A stretch of 64,000 nucleotides of DNA from Myrica gale. Its lineage: Eukaryota; Streptophyta; Magnoliopsida; Fagales; Myricaceae. The notes beneath the pieces are model-generated. The model saw only the letters and a program-made list of their open reading frames with translations. It did not search any database and was not told where the DNA came from. The stretch spans positions 19,169,001 to 19,233,000 of the forward strand of contig OZ005609.1 of NCBI GenBank assembly GCA_963930655.1, written 5' to 3'. The position numbers and the translations under genes are program-made. Shown piece by piece: positions 47,093-59,968 of this stretch; within the stretch, counting starts at the first letter, position 1, and every line of letters starts with the position of its first letter.

Positions 47093-48240
47093 TTGATAAC
47101 CGATTTCAAGAATGCAAATGTTTAATTTATATTATTACGTACTATTTCTTAAGTCTAAGGAATATTTGAATCGCTTGTAGGCGATCTACGTGTCTTTATA
47201 CACTACCAAGGAAGACCAAGAGTAAGTGAAATTTGTAAGTGGACAGTAAGTGGTTCTTTTCAAAACTGGAATGACACACTGTATCATTTCATGAACAAGC
47301 ATGAGATTTTGATCAAACATGACATGACATGTGTATTGCATGAATTTTTCTAAAGATAATGTTTATGCAATGATTTTATGGAAAGATTATGGAATGTTTT
47401 ATGAAACGATAAGTTATGTTAAGGGGCACTGGTCGGTACCGTACCATCAAGATGGACTCCCATACCAAAGGACGAATGCGAGAAGGATGGGTGAATCCAA
47501 GAGGCTGTGCAAACCACACTGAAGGACATTGAGAAGGTGTGGGCCTCCAAGGGTCATGTCTAGCCACTGAAGGACGAATGCGAGAAGGTGTGCTAGCTTG
47601 ACCGTATATAAGTCTCCAACGGAAATCGGGGACGGTTCCAAAGGGAACGCACAAACCTGACTTCAGGGGTCAAATGGAGCGAGCCCACAGTAAGAGATAT
47701 GAATAAGTGAAATTTAAGGGCCAATGGCCAATTTTACAAGCAAGTATGAAAGAAATATTTTCAAGGGCCTGAGGCCGAGTTCAAGCAAGAGCATATGCAT
47801 ATCCATGACATGCATGTGCATCACGAATCAAGTTCCTTTTTCATGATTATGCAAGTACAAGTAAAAAGCATGTTTCAAGTTTATGTTTCTCCCTTACTGA
47901 GTCTTTTTGACTCACGTTTTTAAAATTGTGTCATTCCAGATGCCTCAGGTGAAGAGAGTCAGGAGGGCTACCTGACTTAGGAGGACCAAGATTATGTTCA
48001 TATTTTAATATTGGTGACTTGATCGAGGAGATCTGTCACTAGTTGGGTTTTAATATGTTATATATGTTTTGTATGCGAACTTAATGAGAACCCTGATTAT
48101 GTAAGATTTAGCTCGAATCCCTCGCGATCCTGTATGTTTCCGCTGTAAGCACATAAGAACGTAAGTAAGAACGCTGGAGCTATCCGGGGGATAGCTCGCG
48201 GCTGTCATGGTCCCTGCGGGATGTCGTTCGGGGCGTGACA
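44743..48240. mobile_element. Solo LTR B (3.5 kb), same family as LTR A, inserted in a LINE, with 5-bp TSD
   Basis: Starts TGTAAGACCCC and ends GGGGCGTGACA. It is flanked by the perfect repeat GCTAC (44738-44742 and 48241-48245). The 3' two thirds align with LTR A, including the GGTCGGTACCGTACC block at 47430 and the terminal 300 bp. The LINE reading frame on the minus strand is cut by it and resumes on the other side. A (TA)n tract lies at 47047-47088. The 5' portion has many TGGGCC/T motifs instead of the GATAAG motifs of copy A. Confidence 0.9.
47047..47088. repeat. (TA)n microsatellite in solo LTR B
   Basis: An alternating TA run of about 42 bp, absent at the matching place of LTR A. Confidence 0.9.
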
Positions 48241-50300
48241 GCTACCATTGTCTCCTGAAGACAAACTAAATCTGTCTTCCACCCTCTTAACAAATTACCC
48301 ACACTTTTACACTTTTCCTTATCATTCATTCCCCTCACATTCTAGCTAATGATTCTAGCCTTCATAGAGAATTTACATGCACCATCCTCACCTTCCTGCT
48401 CCTCCTATAACCAGAGGCACTCTCATCATAGTTAATTGAACACTCCAAATATTTTAATTCCCTGAGCAACTTACCACCTGATTTGCCCGGAGACCTACTA
48501 CAAAGATCCATCTCCTTCTCCAATGCAGCAAAGAGCTTCAATAAATCATTTTCATGCCCATCGCACAAAACCCCCACCAGATGTCTAAAGGACGAGACCA
48601 TTTCCTGCACCTAATTTGATGGTACACCCAACACCACACCTTCCACACTATCTATTGTCGGATAAATAATCCTCAGTAGTCACCTCATTAACCCCACCCT
48701 CAAAATTAACCAACTATCCTCTTGACGGCAAACCCATGGCCGAGCACCCTTCCAAAAACACAACATTCATATTACAGAGATAGTGGCTGAGAAGACTCCA
48801 CCACAGGGATGGGAGGAGGACATAAAGTCGAATCTACTACGTGCCCTCCACAGGAGATATAGTCCCCACTCCCGAAAAAATACCCTCAGCAAACCCCTCA
48901 TCCGACCCACACGCATGGGACATAGATACCCCGCAGGGATCCTCCACCACCTCGATCAAGTGTAGGTCATCACGCATAGAATCACGCCCAAAATCAACCT
49001 CGGAAAACACACCATGCTAGCGAACCACAGAAGAGGCAGAGAAGTCACCCGCGACATGCCCCATCGAGATTGGTGACACCAGAGCCAAACCAATAGGCGA
49101 ATCGGCCACGCCAAGGCTCTCTGAAACATCCCTCCTCCTCGCCACAGTCAATGGACCCTCCCCCGAGCATCTGATTGACAAGCCCCAGCCTAGCAAAGAA
49201 GGATCTAAAGCAACCCCCACAACATACTGGGATAATGGGTCGGGCTCACCCAAAAGGGAATGTAACCCGCAACCCATCCCAAGCTGACCCACCCTCACCT
49301 CAAGATCCTGGGTTGAGCCCAGCGTAATCTGTACTTTCAAAGAGACAACAACACACATCGCTTCAACTGTGGGCTGGGTGGCCGTTAACTTGAAACCGCA
49401 AACCAAGCAACTCAAAGACTTCCTAGGCTCCATATCCATTTTTTTCCTAGCCCAATAAGGCAATCCAACTCAACCTTCAATCTCATTAAATGCTCGCACG
49501 ACTTACCTTCTGCCCCAACAGTCACAGCAGGTGACCCAAAAAAATAATTACTTTTGGAAAATGCATGACCCTCTACAAAATTTGCATGCGACACCTTTGG
49601 GAGTCGAACCTCATTTGTTTTTCATGTTGTCAGCGTCAATGTGAAGATTACATGACTCCCTCTCTCCCACCACCTTTTTCATCCAGCGGGTCAGACCGCA
49701 CCATCTGGGCAAAGGAAACTCCTTGCCTGATCGCAGAATCAACATGCCCTACTTTCTTACGCCTAAGCTCACCAAGGTCAGAAATCATCTCCTCACAAGT
49801 CTGAACAAACTAGTGTCATCCTTCTCTTGATCTCCCATCAGGGATCATCACATCTCCATGCCGGCGTCTCACCTCGAACTTTGCTAGGACTACGTAACTA
49901 CCGTTCTTATTCAAGCATCTTTGATCCAAAAAAGCACAAGAAGATTCGTTGAATTTTTTTCAAAAAAATCTCTGACATCCTTTGCCTCCACAATTTTTCC
50001 AAACAAGTTCACCAACCAAACCACCCATATATGCCAAAGCGAATCGAACTCTGGGACTTTCTGCCCACTCCGTTAGTGTAATGATACTAAACAAGCTAAC
50101 CAAAATCTAAAAAGTCTTCGCCTCAATCACTAGACTACAAACAAACGCCATTAACACCATACAAAAAAAACTAATCACATCAACAACTAAGAACAAGAAC
50201 AAGAATAGCTAACGATGACGAGAAACAGGGTCAGAAACGACGCAAGAGAAATGAGGGTCAGGAGAGAGAACAGAGCACAATGGGATGCCTAGTTTATGGT
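48241..50300 (-). mobile_element. LINE 5' part: ORF1-like region and start of endonuclease
   Basis: Next to LTR B the minus strand reads NVRGMNDKEKCKSVGNLLRG then WKTDLVCLQETMV, the opening of an L1 endonuclease, which continues at 44742. Upstream, fragments at 48362-48610 and 49017-49463 form an ORF1-like region without a clear zinc finger. The element's 5' end is near 50300. Degenerate, with many stops. Confidence 0.75.
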
Positions 50301-50344
50301 TGACCCGTCAAAGAAAACTAGCATAATTTTTTTTTAAAAAAAAG

Positions 50345-53300
50345 GTCTAAAAACCTCATTCATGATAATCTGAAAAGTAGACGAAGCATTGGTCAAGCCA
50401 TAAAACATTACTAAGAACTTTTAATCACCCTCGCGAGTCCTAAAAGTTGTCTTTGGAATTTCCTCTAGTTTTACTCGGATCTAATGGTATCCAGACCTTA
50501 AATCTAGCTTTCAAAAGAATTTGGCTCCACAGTGCTCATCCAACATTTAATCCACCACAGTAATAGGATGTTTATCTTTAACAGTTTCCTTATTTAGAGC
50601 ATTGTAATCTGTTAGCCCAAGGTTGTTTTTGTAAAACAAACCATATTGATTTTAATGATAACAAAAGTTTCTAAGTTTTGAAGACTTTAGATTTTATCTT
50701 GTCAATCCACAATTTTCAAGTTGTATTTCAAAAGGATTGAGACTTCTCTCTCTAAATGTTTATAAGTAGATTTGAACACCACTACACAAGTTAATAAGAT
50801 CAATTTTTCCCTTTGTAAGTGTTTAAATATGTGTTGGAACGATTTGGATGCATTAAAGTTGTTAATTTTCTCTCCAACACTTATAAGTGTCGACACATTG
50901 CACATACTCCTGAGAGATGAAAACATGGCGTCAACACATATAAGACAAAGTGTCGACACATTGCACTAATTCTCGAGAGCCCAACTTCAGTTTATTTTTT
51001 AATGTATCAACACATGCCACGGGTTTAATGAAATGAAAAATTGTCAAAACTTTCAAATCACTTCCATATGACGTGGGCGCCTCTCCAACGGTTCTTTTTG
51101 CAAGCCTTGATGACCGTTGTAATCAAAGAAGATTTAAATACAAGAGTTAAGAAGAAAGAGACAAGGCTCACCGCACAAACATCTTGCAATTATTCTTCGA
51201 CCTAACTTCTAGAGAGAGAAAGAGCTTTGAAGAAGAGAGAAGACCGCACCTACCAAGAGAACTTGTTATTTCCTTACCAAAGTTCAGCTTTCTATTGAGA
51301 TTTTTGTCTTCTTGCTCTCTTTTGTGCTTTACACTTGTATATTCAGCTTTGAGCACTATTCATTGTTATTCCTTTGTACCTATTCGTTATAAACCTCTTG
51401 AGTGTTGGGTAAAGACTGAGTCCTACTCGTGTGGGTAGAAGAAATCCTTTGGGTTTGAGATTTATGAAGAGAGATAAAGCGTGAGCTCGAAAAACGCTTT
51501 GTAAATGTTTCTTAGTACCCGGAAAGCTAATGTGTATTTACTATTTGAAGGATAGTGAGGAAGCTCAAGGAAGTCAATAGTCTTGGCGGTGGACGTAGGC
51601 AAGAGTTGGCCGAACCACCTAAAAAAATGATGTCATATCTCTAACTCTATCTCTCCTTATGTCTTGTTTCATATCTTCCTTTGTGGCAGTTTATATCTTT
51701 CGGTTATATTGCTTAACTTTTCTCAAAAGTTTTAATTTTTATTAAAACTCAATTCACCCTCCTCTTGGGTTGTTATTTAGTCTTTCATAATCTACATAGA
51801 TTCTCCACATATCATATGCCTTCAGTATCAGTAAAAACATGGGATGAAAAGGGGTTTCGACTCAACCTGATAACCTCCGTTTTCAAAAATTATCTAAAAA
51901 TTTTCTCTCCTTATGAAAGAAAGGGTATCGATAGGTCCTTATTGAGATAGGGAATGTCTCATCTTTCAATACTATAGCATGATCATGGGACTTAATTGAT
52001 TGTAGCCTAGTTGATTCCTCAAACACATCAGAGTGTTACTGCAATAGAACCTCCACATTTGGAAGTACCTTGGTAGTGTCCAACTCTAAGGGTTCCATAA
52101 GAGAATTCCTTTCTTGCATGCCCTATTGATTTAAGTTATCTCCCCCTCCTCCATAAGTGGTGTACGATTCATCCCTTGTAGCTGCACTCTCCTCCCTTGC
52201 AAACTAAACTCCAAAGTCAACTAAGAAAAATTCCACAGGCTTTACCCCAAAGTCCTCAACCAAAAAACTCTCAAACCATATCACAACCAACCAAGGTCAA
52301 CACATTGGTATCAATCAAAAACAATTTCCTTGTATATAAACCCTTAAACCTTCACTTCTCCCTTCACTGGTGATCAACTCACCATTTGCTACCCTTATTC
52401 TTATATCTTCCCATTTTTTAGCCATTAATTGAGCCCGTTTGACAATGGAAGGGTCCAAAAAATTACGAGTGTTCCTCGATTCAATAAGAATCACCACCTT
52501 ATGCTCTCCTAATTTTCTAAGTACTCTCATGGTCTTAGGATTCAGAAATCCTGTGATAGCATGTAAGGATATTTTTGGGTCTGTCTCCTAAATCTCCTGA
52601 TTCTTTCCTTCTAGAAATGTACTTATAAGTCCATTTCTCATCACAATTGTAGCAAAGTCATTTTTTTTCTTCTCTCTCTCATCTAGTTGTGTGTAAGTTT
52701 TTGGATTGAAAAGCTTTTTCTGGGATGTTAGTGGCTAAATATGTATTTTTTGGTTGTATGAAGATAGAGTGGGAAGTAATCCCCTGGTAATTCTTCAATT
52801 GAGTAGTACATGTTCCTAATGTATTTTAGCTAAGTCATATGTTATGATTAGATTTAGAGGGTTAAACATCCTCACAGGGAGGCGGATCTCATCCATGAGT
52901 TCACTCAAGAAACAAATCAGCTTGTAATTCTCAACTAACCCCTGCAACCTATTTGACATAGGCCTCAAACTGACCATTGTAAACTTCCACACTAGAAGTT
53001 TGTTTCAACCTAATCAACATCTCCATAGGATCATCGTAGGAATTAGGCTTAAATATGGTCAAGAGGGCTTAGACAAACCCTTCCCAAATATGCAAAGTTC
53101 CAAAGTCCTCTAGATCTCAGAACCATATTAAAGCAAGCCCCTCTATGCGGTATGATTCCAATAAGATACAGTGAGTGAAGGTGTTTGGTGGAAATTGAAA
53201 AAATGAGTAGTTTTATACCACCATCTATTCGGATTTATCCCATCAAACTTAGGAAATTCCAATTTAACTTACCTGAATTGGAGTCCCACTGGTTCTCCAC

Positions 53301-53869
53301 TTCCCTTTGGTAGAGCATCCTGCTTATTGACGGCAAACACCTCACCAAGATTACTCTCTTTGGCCTGAATCAAGATGTGCATATTCACAGTAAGGGTAGC
53401 TACTTGTTGTGCTAGCTCATTCAATAACTGGTGCTGATCTTCTTGTTCTTTCTTTAGTCAGTTCACTGCCTTGGCAAGTTGACTGTAGTGGGTTCCTTCA
53501 GCAATGATAGAATTGTTGGCTTTGATACCAAATGTAACAATACTCTAGATAAATATGGAATGTAATAATAGAAATATTATGGATGGAAATTCATTTGAAT
53601 TCAAACTGCATTCATAAGAAATGATAAAGCCAAATTTGATGTTTTGCCAACCTCCATAGAAAGTAAGAGAAGATGATAGAAATGTATTGAGCAGTGTTTT
53701 TTAATATCCCATTTTCAAAGTAATTGTCACACTTAATAGAGGTACAACGAGTGTAGACCTATTTATACATTATCACGTATCTCGATCTAGAACATAAGGA
53801 GTAAACAATGATTCAAAAAATCATACTCTCCACCTCTGATTCATTAATCATTGACTTGACTTTTCTACA
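50345..53869 (-). mobile_element. Ty3/gypsy element: LTR, PBS, gag, protease and part of RT, 3'-truncated
   Basis: On the minus strand, the LTR occupies 53869-53533 (TGTAGAAAAGTC...GTTACA, 337 bp). The primer binding site TTTGGTATCAAAGCC follows, then gag-like sequence, then the protease region at 52530-52315 (MRVLRKLGEHKVVILIESRN) and RT pieces (DYNALNKETVKDKHPI, then LDLRSGYH and TFRTREGD) down to about 50345. Many stops. The copia solo LTR C is inserted in the RT. The 3' half and second LTR are missing. Confidence 0.85.
50610..51787 (+). mobile_element. Ty1/copia-type solo LTR C with 5-bp TSD
   Basis: The unit starts TGTTAGCCCAAGG and ends GTTATTTAGTCTTTCA. The flanks are TAATC at 50605-50609 and 51788-51792. 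The 3' region (CCGAACCACCTAAAAAA, CAATTCACCCTCCTCTTGGG) resembles the copia LTR at 53873. No internal sequence is left. Confidence 0.88.
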
Positions 53870-53872
53870 ATG

Positions 53873-55163
53873 TGTTGGCTTTTGTGCACAATCGTGATTT
53901 TGATGATTTCAATAAATGGATCAAGTTTATAAAGTGGACATCTTCAAAGACAAAGACGACTTGATAAAAGAGCCAAAAACTTAAAGAAAGAAGAACAAGA
54001 AGATGCAAGGAGCTCAAAGTGAAGATTCAAGACCTTAGGGTATAATCCTTGTAACTCTTTGTTTCACTTTTGACAAGGATTTGAATCACGCACTTGCATA
54101 TCTTTCAAAATGTGCATAAACCGTTTTAAGTATTATTTGAAAGATTAAAATGTTTTTATAGGTTTCAAAAACACCTCAATCATACCTCCAAACCTTCATA
54201 TACTTATGGAAAGTATGTCTTCCAAATTGGGTGTTTAAAAGTGGTAAAAAACCTTATTTTTAAAAGAACCGGATCATGCTTAAGTTGAGGAGGTCGACCG
54301 GCTGTTCAAGCGATCGACCGGTACTTCAACCGCCTCGTGTAGCGGTCGACCGATTGGTTTTGACAAAAGAATCATTGAAGCTTCTGACAATATGACCGTT
54401 GGGTAATGGTAACTTGAAGCGGTCAACCGGTTCATGTAGCGGTCGATTGGCTCGTTTTAGCAAAAACTCTCAACGACTAGTTTTCATATGTGGCCTATAA
54501 ATACACCTTTATTTCGTCTAAAATGATAACCCAACGACCACATATCATTTCTACTACTTGAGAAATATTCTAAACCTTCCTATTCTATATTTCTCATAGC
54601 ATTCACACAAAACACACTTTCATATCCTTGTCTTTGTGTGAATCAAGAGATAGAGTCTTCAATTTTCATATCTACTCTATCCAGAGAGTTTTTGTTCTTC
54701 CATCTACCTATCCAATAGAGGTGTTTCCTTTAGTGAGGTTGTTCACTAAAGAAGAAGCTTAGAGAGGGTATATCTCAAGCTAGGTTAGGTTGTGAGTGGT
54801 GAGCCCAAAAAACTACTTGGGAGGGTTTGAGTGTTGATTCCGGGAAAACACATGTACGGTTCACTAGCAACTCGGAAGCTGGTGTGTAAAAACTATTGGA
54901 AGATAGTGGAAAACCTCAAGGCTCGGTGAAGGAGCTTGAGGGGTGGATGTAGACGGGTTTGCCGAACCACCTAAAAAATCACGTGTTTGCTTTCTCTATC
55001 CCTACTCTTTACATTTAGCACTTACATACTTGTTATATCATTATACTTGTGCTAAATTAGTATTTACTTTGCAAACACGGTTTTGGAGGGTTAATATCGA
55101 AAAGTTTAGAAAACCAATTCACCCCCCTCTTGGGTTGCCTTAATCCTGAAACTAGGATTTACA
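53873..55163 (+). mobile_element. Ty1/copia 5' LTR (LTR D)
   Basis: Starts TGTTGGCTTTTGTG and ends AGGATTTACA, followed at once by ATTGGTATCGGAG, a decayed initiator-Met tRNA primer site. It contains a TATA-like CCTATAAATACACC near 54495 and five spaced GTCGACCG-like motifs (about 54290-54450). It abuts the gypsy LTR at 53869. Confidence 0.8.
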
Positions 55164-55217
55164 ATTGGTATCGGAGTTTGGTGCTCTTTATACAAGATTT
55201 AACCATCTTGAGTTAGA

Positions 55218-56159
55218 ATGACAACTTCAAGCTTCAACACTTAAGTTGAAGGGCTTTCCACTCTTAGACCACCTTTCTTTTACGGAAATTATTATACATA
55301 TTGAAAAGCGATGATGAAAATTTATCTTCAATATATTGATTTTAACTTATGGATTTGTATTTTAAATGACCCTCATATTCCCTCAAAGAAAGTTGAAGAG
55401 GTTGAAACTCTCAAAAACGAAAACGAATATGATGCAAATGATAACATAAAAATCTCTCTAGATGCAAGAGCCATGAACATTTTATATTATGCATTAGATA
55501 GAGGAGAGTTTAATATAATTGCATCATGCTCAAATGCTAGAGATATATGACATACTCTAGAAATCACTCATGAAGGAACAAATCAAGTCAAAGAGTCAAA
55601 AATCAACATGCTTGTTCATAACTATGAGTTATTTAAAATGTCATCCGAGGAATATATTTCTAACATGTATACTAGATTTACCACAATAATAAATGCTTTG
55701 GAAACTCTTAGTAAATCGTATACTAACTCCGATTTAGTAAGAAAAATCCTTAGATCACTACCAAAGGCATGGGAGGCCAAAGTGACTGTCATACAAGAAG
55801 CCAAGGATCTCACAAAGCTTCCTCTAGATGAGATCATTGGATCACTCATGACCCATGAGATCCAAATGCTCGAAAATGAATATGAGAGCAAGAAAAGGAT
55901 GGGGATCGCTCTAAAATCCTCCACAAATGAAGATAGAAATAAAGATGAGGAAGATATAGTCTTAATGACTAGAAATTTCAAGAACTTCCTGAAGCGCAAG
56001 AAATGAAAGAAAAGCCTCAAATACAAGAAGACATCTTGGAAGGCTAACAATGAAAGTTCCTCCTCCGAAGAAGATGGAGAAATTGTCAACATGTGCTTCT
56101 TGGCATTTGAAGACACTGATGAGGTACACTCTTCTGATGATGAGCATGAAACTTCCTAG
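55218..56159 (+). pseudogene. Ty1/copia gag (UBN2-type) pseudogene
   Basis: One frame from ATG 55218 to TAG 56157-56159 (about 313 codons) carries four premature stops but no frameshift. It shows a UBN2/retrotransposon gag pattern: KINMLVHNYELFKMSSEEYI, FTTIINALETLSKSYTNSDL, VRKILRSLPKAWEAKVTVIQ. An acidic tail (SSSSEEDGEIVNMCFLAFED) is as in SIRE-like copia. The element stops after gag; no pol follows. Confidence 0.85.
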
Positions 56160-57837
56160 GACTTACACAATGATACTCAACGATATTTATGAGTAAATGT
56201 CTCATGTCATAACAAGTACCCAATGATACAAAGAAAAAATACATACATATAATTCATTTATAAAGAAACATCCAATAAATATCTCATAATTGTTCCAAAT
56301 AACTGGTTTTGAGGGCATGCATCTAACAAGTACTTCTTTTATAACAAAAGATTTCACTAGAGAATTTTCCTGAAAAGAAGTAGTAATGTTTGGTTATGAT
56401 CCTAAAAAATAAGCATTTTTGAGTGTTTGGTTGACATTCAAAATCTTTGCCTACACCTCATCGAAAACAATAAAATACTGTAGACTTTGAAAAAATATTT
56501 GGGTACGTTTGTTTGTTCCTAAAATTTGTTTCATTAAAACATTTTCAAGAAAAAAATTTCTTTTTCAGTGTTTGGTTATTCTTTTAAAAATATCTTTTAA
56601 TGTTTGAAACGCTTAATGATTTATTTTTTTCATAAAAAATTTAATACATGCAATGTATTAAATAATTAGACTACACAAGAAATAAAAATATCACCCAACA
56701 AAAACTAATTGTAGACAATATAAAACAATCATATGCATCCTTCAAATTCAAAATATTCAGCAATCAAAAACGTATTTGGATATGTAGTCGACATTTTTCT
56801 TTGACTTTGACTTTTTGCATCTGTCAATTTTGATTTTGACTAATGTTTGATTTTGCAGTTAACTCATACGGTAAGTTATGTAAATTGATGAAATGCCCCT
56901 CCACGACAAACAGACCCTAAAAATCTAAAACAAAAAAGTAATACAAACTCTAATACCTTTTCACACAAACTCCAACAAATTTTCACAAAAATTTCAATGT
57001 TTTTTTTAAACATGCATCAAATCATATCTCGCTACACTATTTTACAAACTCAAATAAAACCCAATCTATAATTAAATATATTTTAAAAAATTCACCAATT
57101 TTTTACAAATACTAATAAAACTCTAATCTACTTAAATATTCAGACCACTATAAAATTCTATGATTTGAAGCATTTTTTGCAATCTACCATCTCTGACCCT
57201 CTTCCAAATATGGTCGAATCTATACTTACCAAAGAAGAAAAATTGTGCTAGATGTCGTTTTATGGTAACTATGGTATAAGTCGGTTAGTGTGAGAAAATA
57301 AGTACAATACAGGAAACTGTCTGTTTAGGAAGCAGTATATGACTTAGACTTTCTCCCTCTCAAAGAATGATATTTTTTTCATAAAATAAGGCTAATTTTT
57401 TTTAGATGTAAAATTATTATTTTGGGTAAAAAATTTCATGGAAACATTTTTAGGAAAAAAATAATTTTTCAATGTTTTGGTTGTAATGTTTGACACGCTA
57501 GCTTTTAATGTTTTACATATTTACATAAGGTTTTTAATACACATGATGGATTAAATAATTATACTCCACAAGAAATACAATCTCACCCTTAAAAACTTAA
57601 TTGTAAACAATATAAAATAATCATATGCACCCTTCAAATTCAAAATATCCTTCAATCAAAGACTCATACGGGATCAACATTTTCTTTGACTTTGACTTTC
57701 TGGGTTTGATCTTTTCAGCATGTAGTCAACATTTTGAGTGGTCTAGTCAACTATTTAATTATAAAGTCACACAATTTTTTACCTTTAGAGCCTTCTAACT
57801 TTTGAATTAATTTGAGTTTAAAGAGATACGTTCAATA
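56160..57837. repeat. AT-rich region with a 280-bp direct repeat
   Basis: About 56545-56830 and 57436-57715 are similar direct copies (TTAAATAATTAGACTACACA versus TTAAATAATTATACTCCACA, then TTCTTTGACTTTGACTTT in both). They are probably two MITE-like insertions. No gene. Confidence 0.55.
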
Positions 57838-57842
57838 TAAAC

Positions 57843-59968
57843 TGATGGGCCATAATACGATTGGCTCAGCCCATCAGAAAGACACGAGTCCATCTGCAGT
57901 CTCATCCAAGGCCACAAGCGCATTCTAGACCATCAACCCACATAAGTGTAAGTTAATCTCCCCAGGACTCCAGGAAAGATAAGGACTCAAAAGGCTACAA
58001 TACTCTAGGTAAGACAAGGAGTCCTGAAGCCCATACCATTAAACTTCTTTGGGACTCTATAACCCCATATAAATAGTCAGGTACTCTCCTTCATATTGGC
58101 TCAAGCTTTAGTTCTAATATACAGTTCTTCTTGATGACTTAGGCATCGAAGTCTCCACATCCGATGTCGCCCTTCTCTTTGTTCCCTTTCAGGTCTGATC
58201 GGCTCCGACTATTGGTGATTTTTTGGCATCATCAGTTAGCGCCGTCTGTGAGAATTCTTGAAAAAATTCTCCTCCAAACAATGCACACTCAACACAGCTT
58301 CTTCCATCCATCTCCCTTGCATCCCTTGTTACAATCGTTATCTGAGAACATGTTGGTAGAGAATTCAGATCCTTCTTTTGAGACGATCTTTTCAGGTAAA
58401 ATGTTCTTTGTGTTTTTGTTTTGATGCATCGCCAGTAGAGGATTCCTATCATCTTTATGACTAATTTAGATTTTCTTCTGATATATCGTAGATCACTTGC
58501 AGGAAAGATTTTATACTCTACAGATTAGTGTTTCTTGCATATGTTCTTAATCTTTCTCAAGTGAGATTTCTTCTTTAAAGAATAGGATATTGTTCGATAT
58601 ATTGGTGCTGGTCTTCTCACAGTAATGTGTGGAAATTGATTTCAAGTGGTAGCAGTATAGGCTTTCATCTATTGCTTGCGTGAATTAGGAGTATAGGACC
58701 TGGACAAGGAGATGAGGTTTCATTGGTCTTTGGATCTATTGTCCACCATCAAATTGTGCCTTTTTATTGATTTTGACCTTCTTGCAATTATTGATAATAT
58801 CTCTTTACCTACTCTGATAATTTCGTTGTATTTTATCTAACATGACGAGCTTTTAGCTTTGTATTATCTGATAATTCAGACACCTGGTCGTTCTTTGCAA
58901 AGTGCTACGGGCACCTTTAAAGAGTAACCCCTTGACAAAACACCCCGAGTGGCTGGTCTAACTCACCTATGTCAAGGGCACCCTTACATCAGCAAATTGG
59001 TCTTGGCAACCTGTGCCCCTACGCTAGCAAATTGTTGATCTCACAGGGCCAAGAACATCATTATATCTGAGAACAGGTATGACTCCACAACACTAAGGAC
59101 ACCCCCAAACTAGAGGACTTGTCTGACTCCACAATGCCAAGGACACCTCTACACCAAAGAGCTGGTCTTACTCCATAGTGCCAGGGGCACCTCCATACCA
59201 AAAGACTGGTCTAACTCCACAATACCAAGAGACATCCCTACACCAGAGGATTGGTCTTACTCGACACTCCCCATGAACAACATACGAAGACTAGATTGAC
59301 CCCCGCTAGAGATAACGAGGTCTCACTTGGCTCAACGAAAATAATACAAGATCCAGCACAACAAAGACGATCATGAACAAAGCACATCTAGGTACCTACA
59401 GCAACTCGAGAGCGCTAGTGAACCCACATACCCCAAGAACATCGACAGAGGCAGACGGGATCCACACCCCATGATTCGAGGCCCCTTCATATTTCGGGCC
59501 GCCACCGCTGAGCCGTAGGGCAGTCCAACAACAACTGGTCCGAAAAATCTTGGTTGATCCAATCCCTTTTAAAGGGGGAACTACTGATGGACATAATATG
59601 ACTGGCTCATCCCATTAGAAAGACACGAGTCCATCTGCAGTCCCATCCAAAGCCACAGGCGCATTCTAGTGTAAGTTAATCTCCCCAAGACTCCAGGAAA
59701 GATAAGGACTCAAAAGGCTACAGAACTTTAGGTAAGACAAGGAGTCCTGAAGCCCATACCATTAAACTTCTTTGAGACTCTATCACCCCCATATAAAATA
59801 GTCAGGTACTCCCCTTCATATTGGCTCAAGCTTTAATAGCTCTTCTATTACTCAATTCTTCTTAAGATCTGACTTAGGCATCAAAGTCACCACATCCTAC
59901 GTCGGCCCTCTCTTTGTTCCCTTTCAGATCTGATCGGCTCTGGTTATTGGTGATTTTTGGCAGCATCA
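57843..59968 (+). mobile_element. Complete non-autonomous LTR retrotransposon (2.1 kb) with TSD
   Basis: The 5' LTR 57843-58234 and 3' LTR 59585-59968 (both TGATGG...CATCA) are flanked by the 5-bp TSD TAAAC (57838-57842 and 59969-59973). The 5' LTR is followed by GTTAGCGCCGTCTGTGAGAA, a primer-site region typical of plant gypsy elements. The 3' LTR is preceded by a purine tract AAAGGGGGAA. The 1350-bp interior has no gag or pol, so it is a LARD-like element that depends on another element's proteins. A tandem 44-45-bp repeat lies inside. Confidence 0.92.
59081..59258. repeat. Minisatellite, about four copies of 44-45 bp, inside the non-autonomous LTR element
   Basis: The unit ACTCCACAATGCCAAGGACA with a following CTACACCAAAGAGCTGGTCT recurs four times, with further degenerate copies from about 58930. 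Confidence 0.8.

Noticed and set aside
47376-47654. Minus-strand frame with SRIRPSVARHDPWRPTPSQC, also found in LTR A near 3102-3308, apparently a conserved protein
   Set aside because: The two frames are alike because both lie in copies of the same LTR. The underlying DNA carries a short repeated unit (GAAGGACGAATGCGAGAAG), there is no good start, and the frame in A differs in length and continuity.
58164-58424. 86-codon plus frame spanning the 5' LTR end and primer site
   Set aside because: It crosses the LTR border and primer site of a non-autonomous element; no gag similarity is visible.
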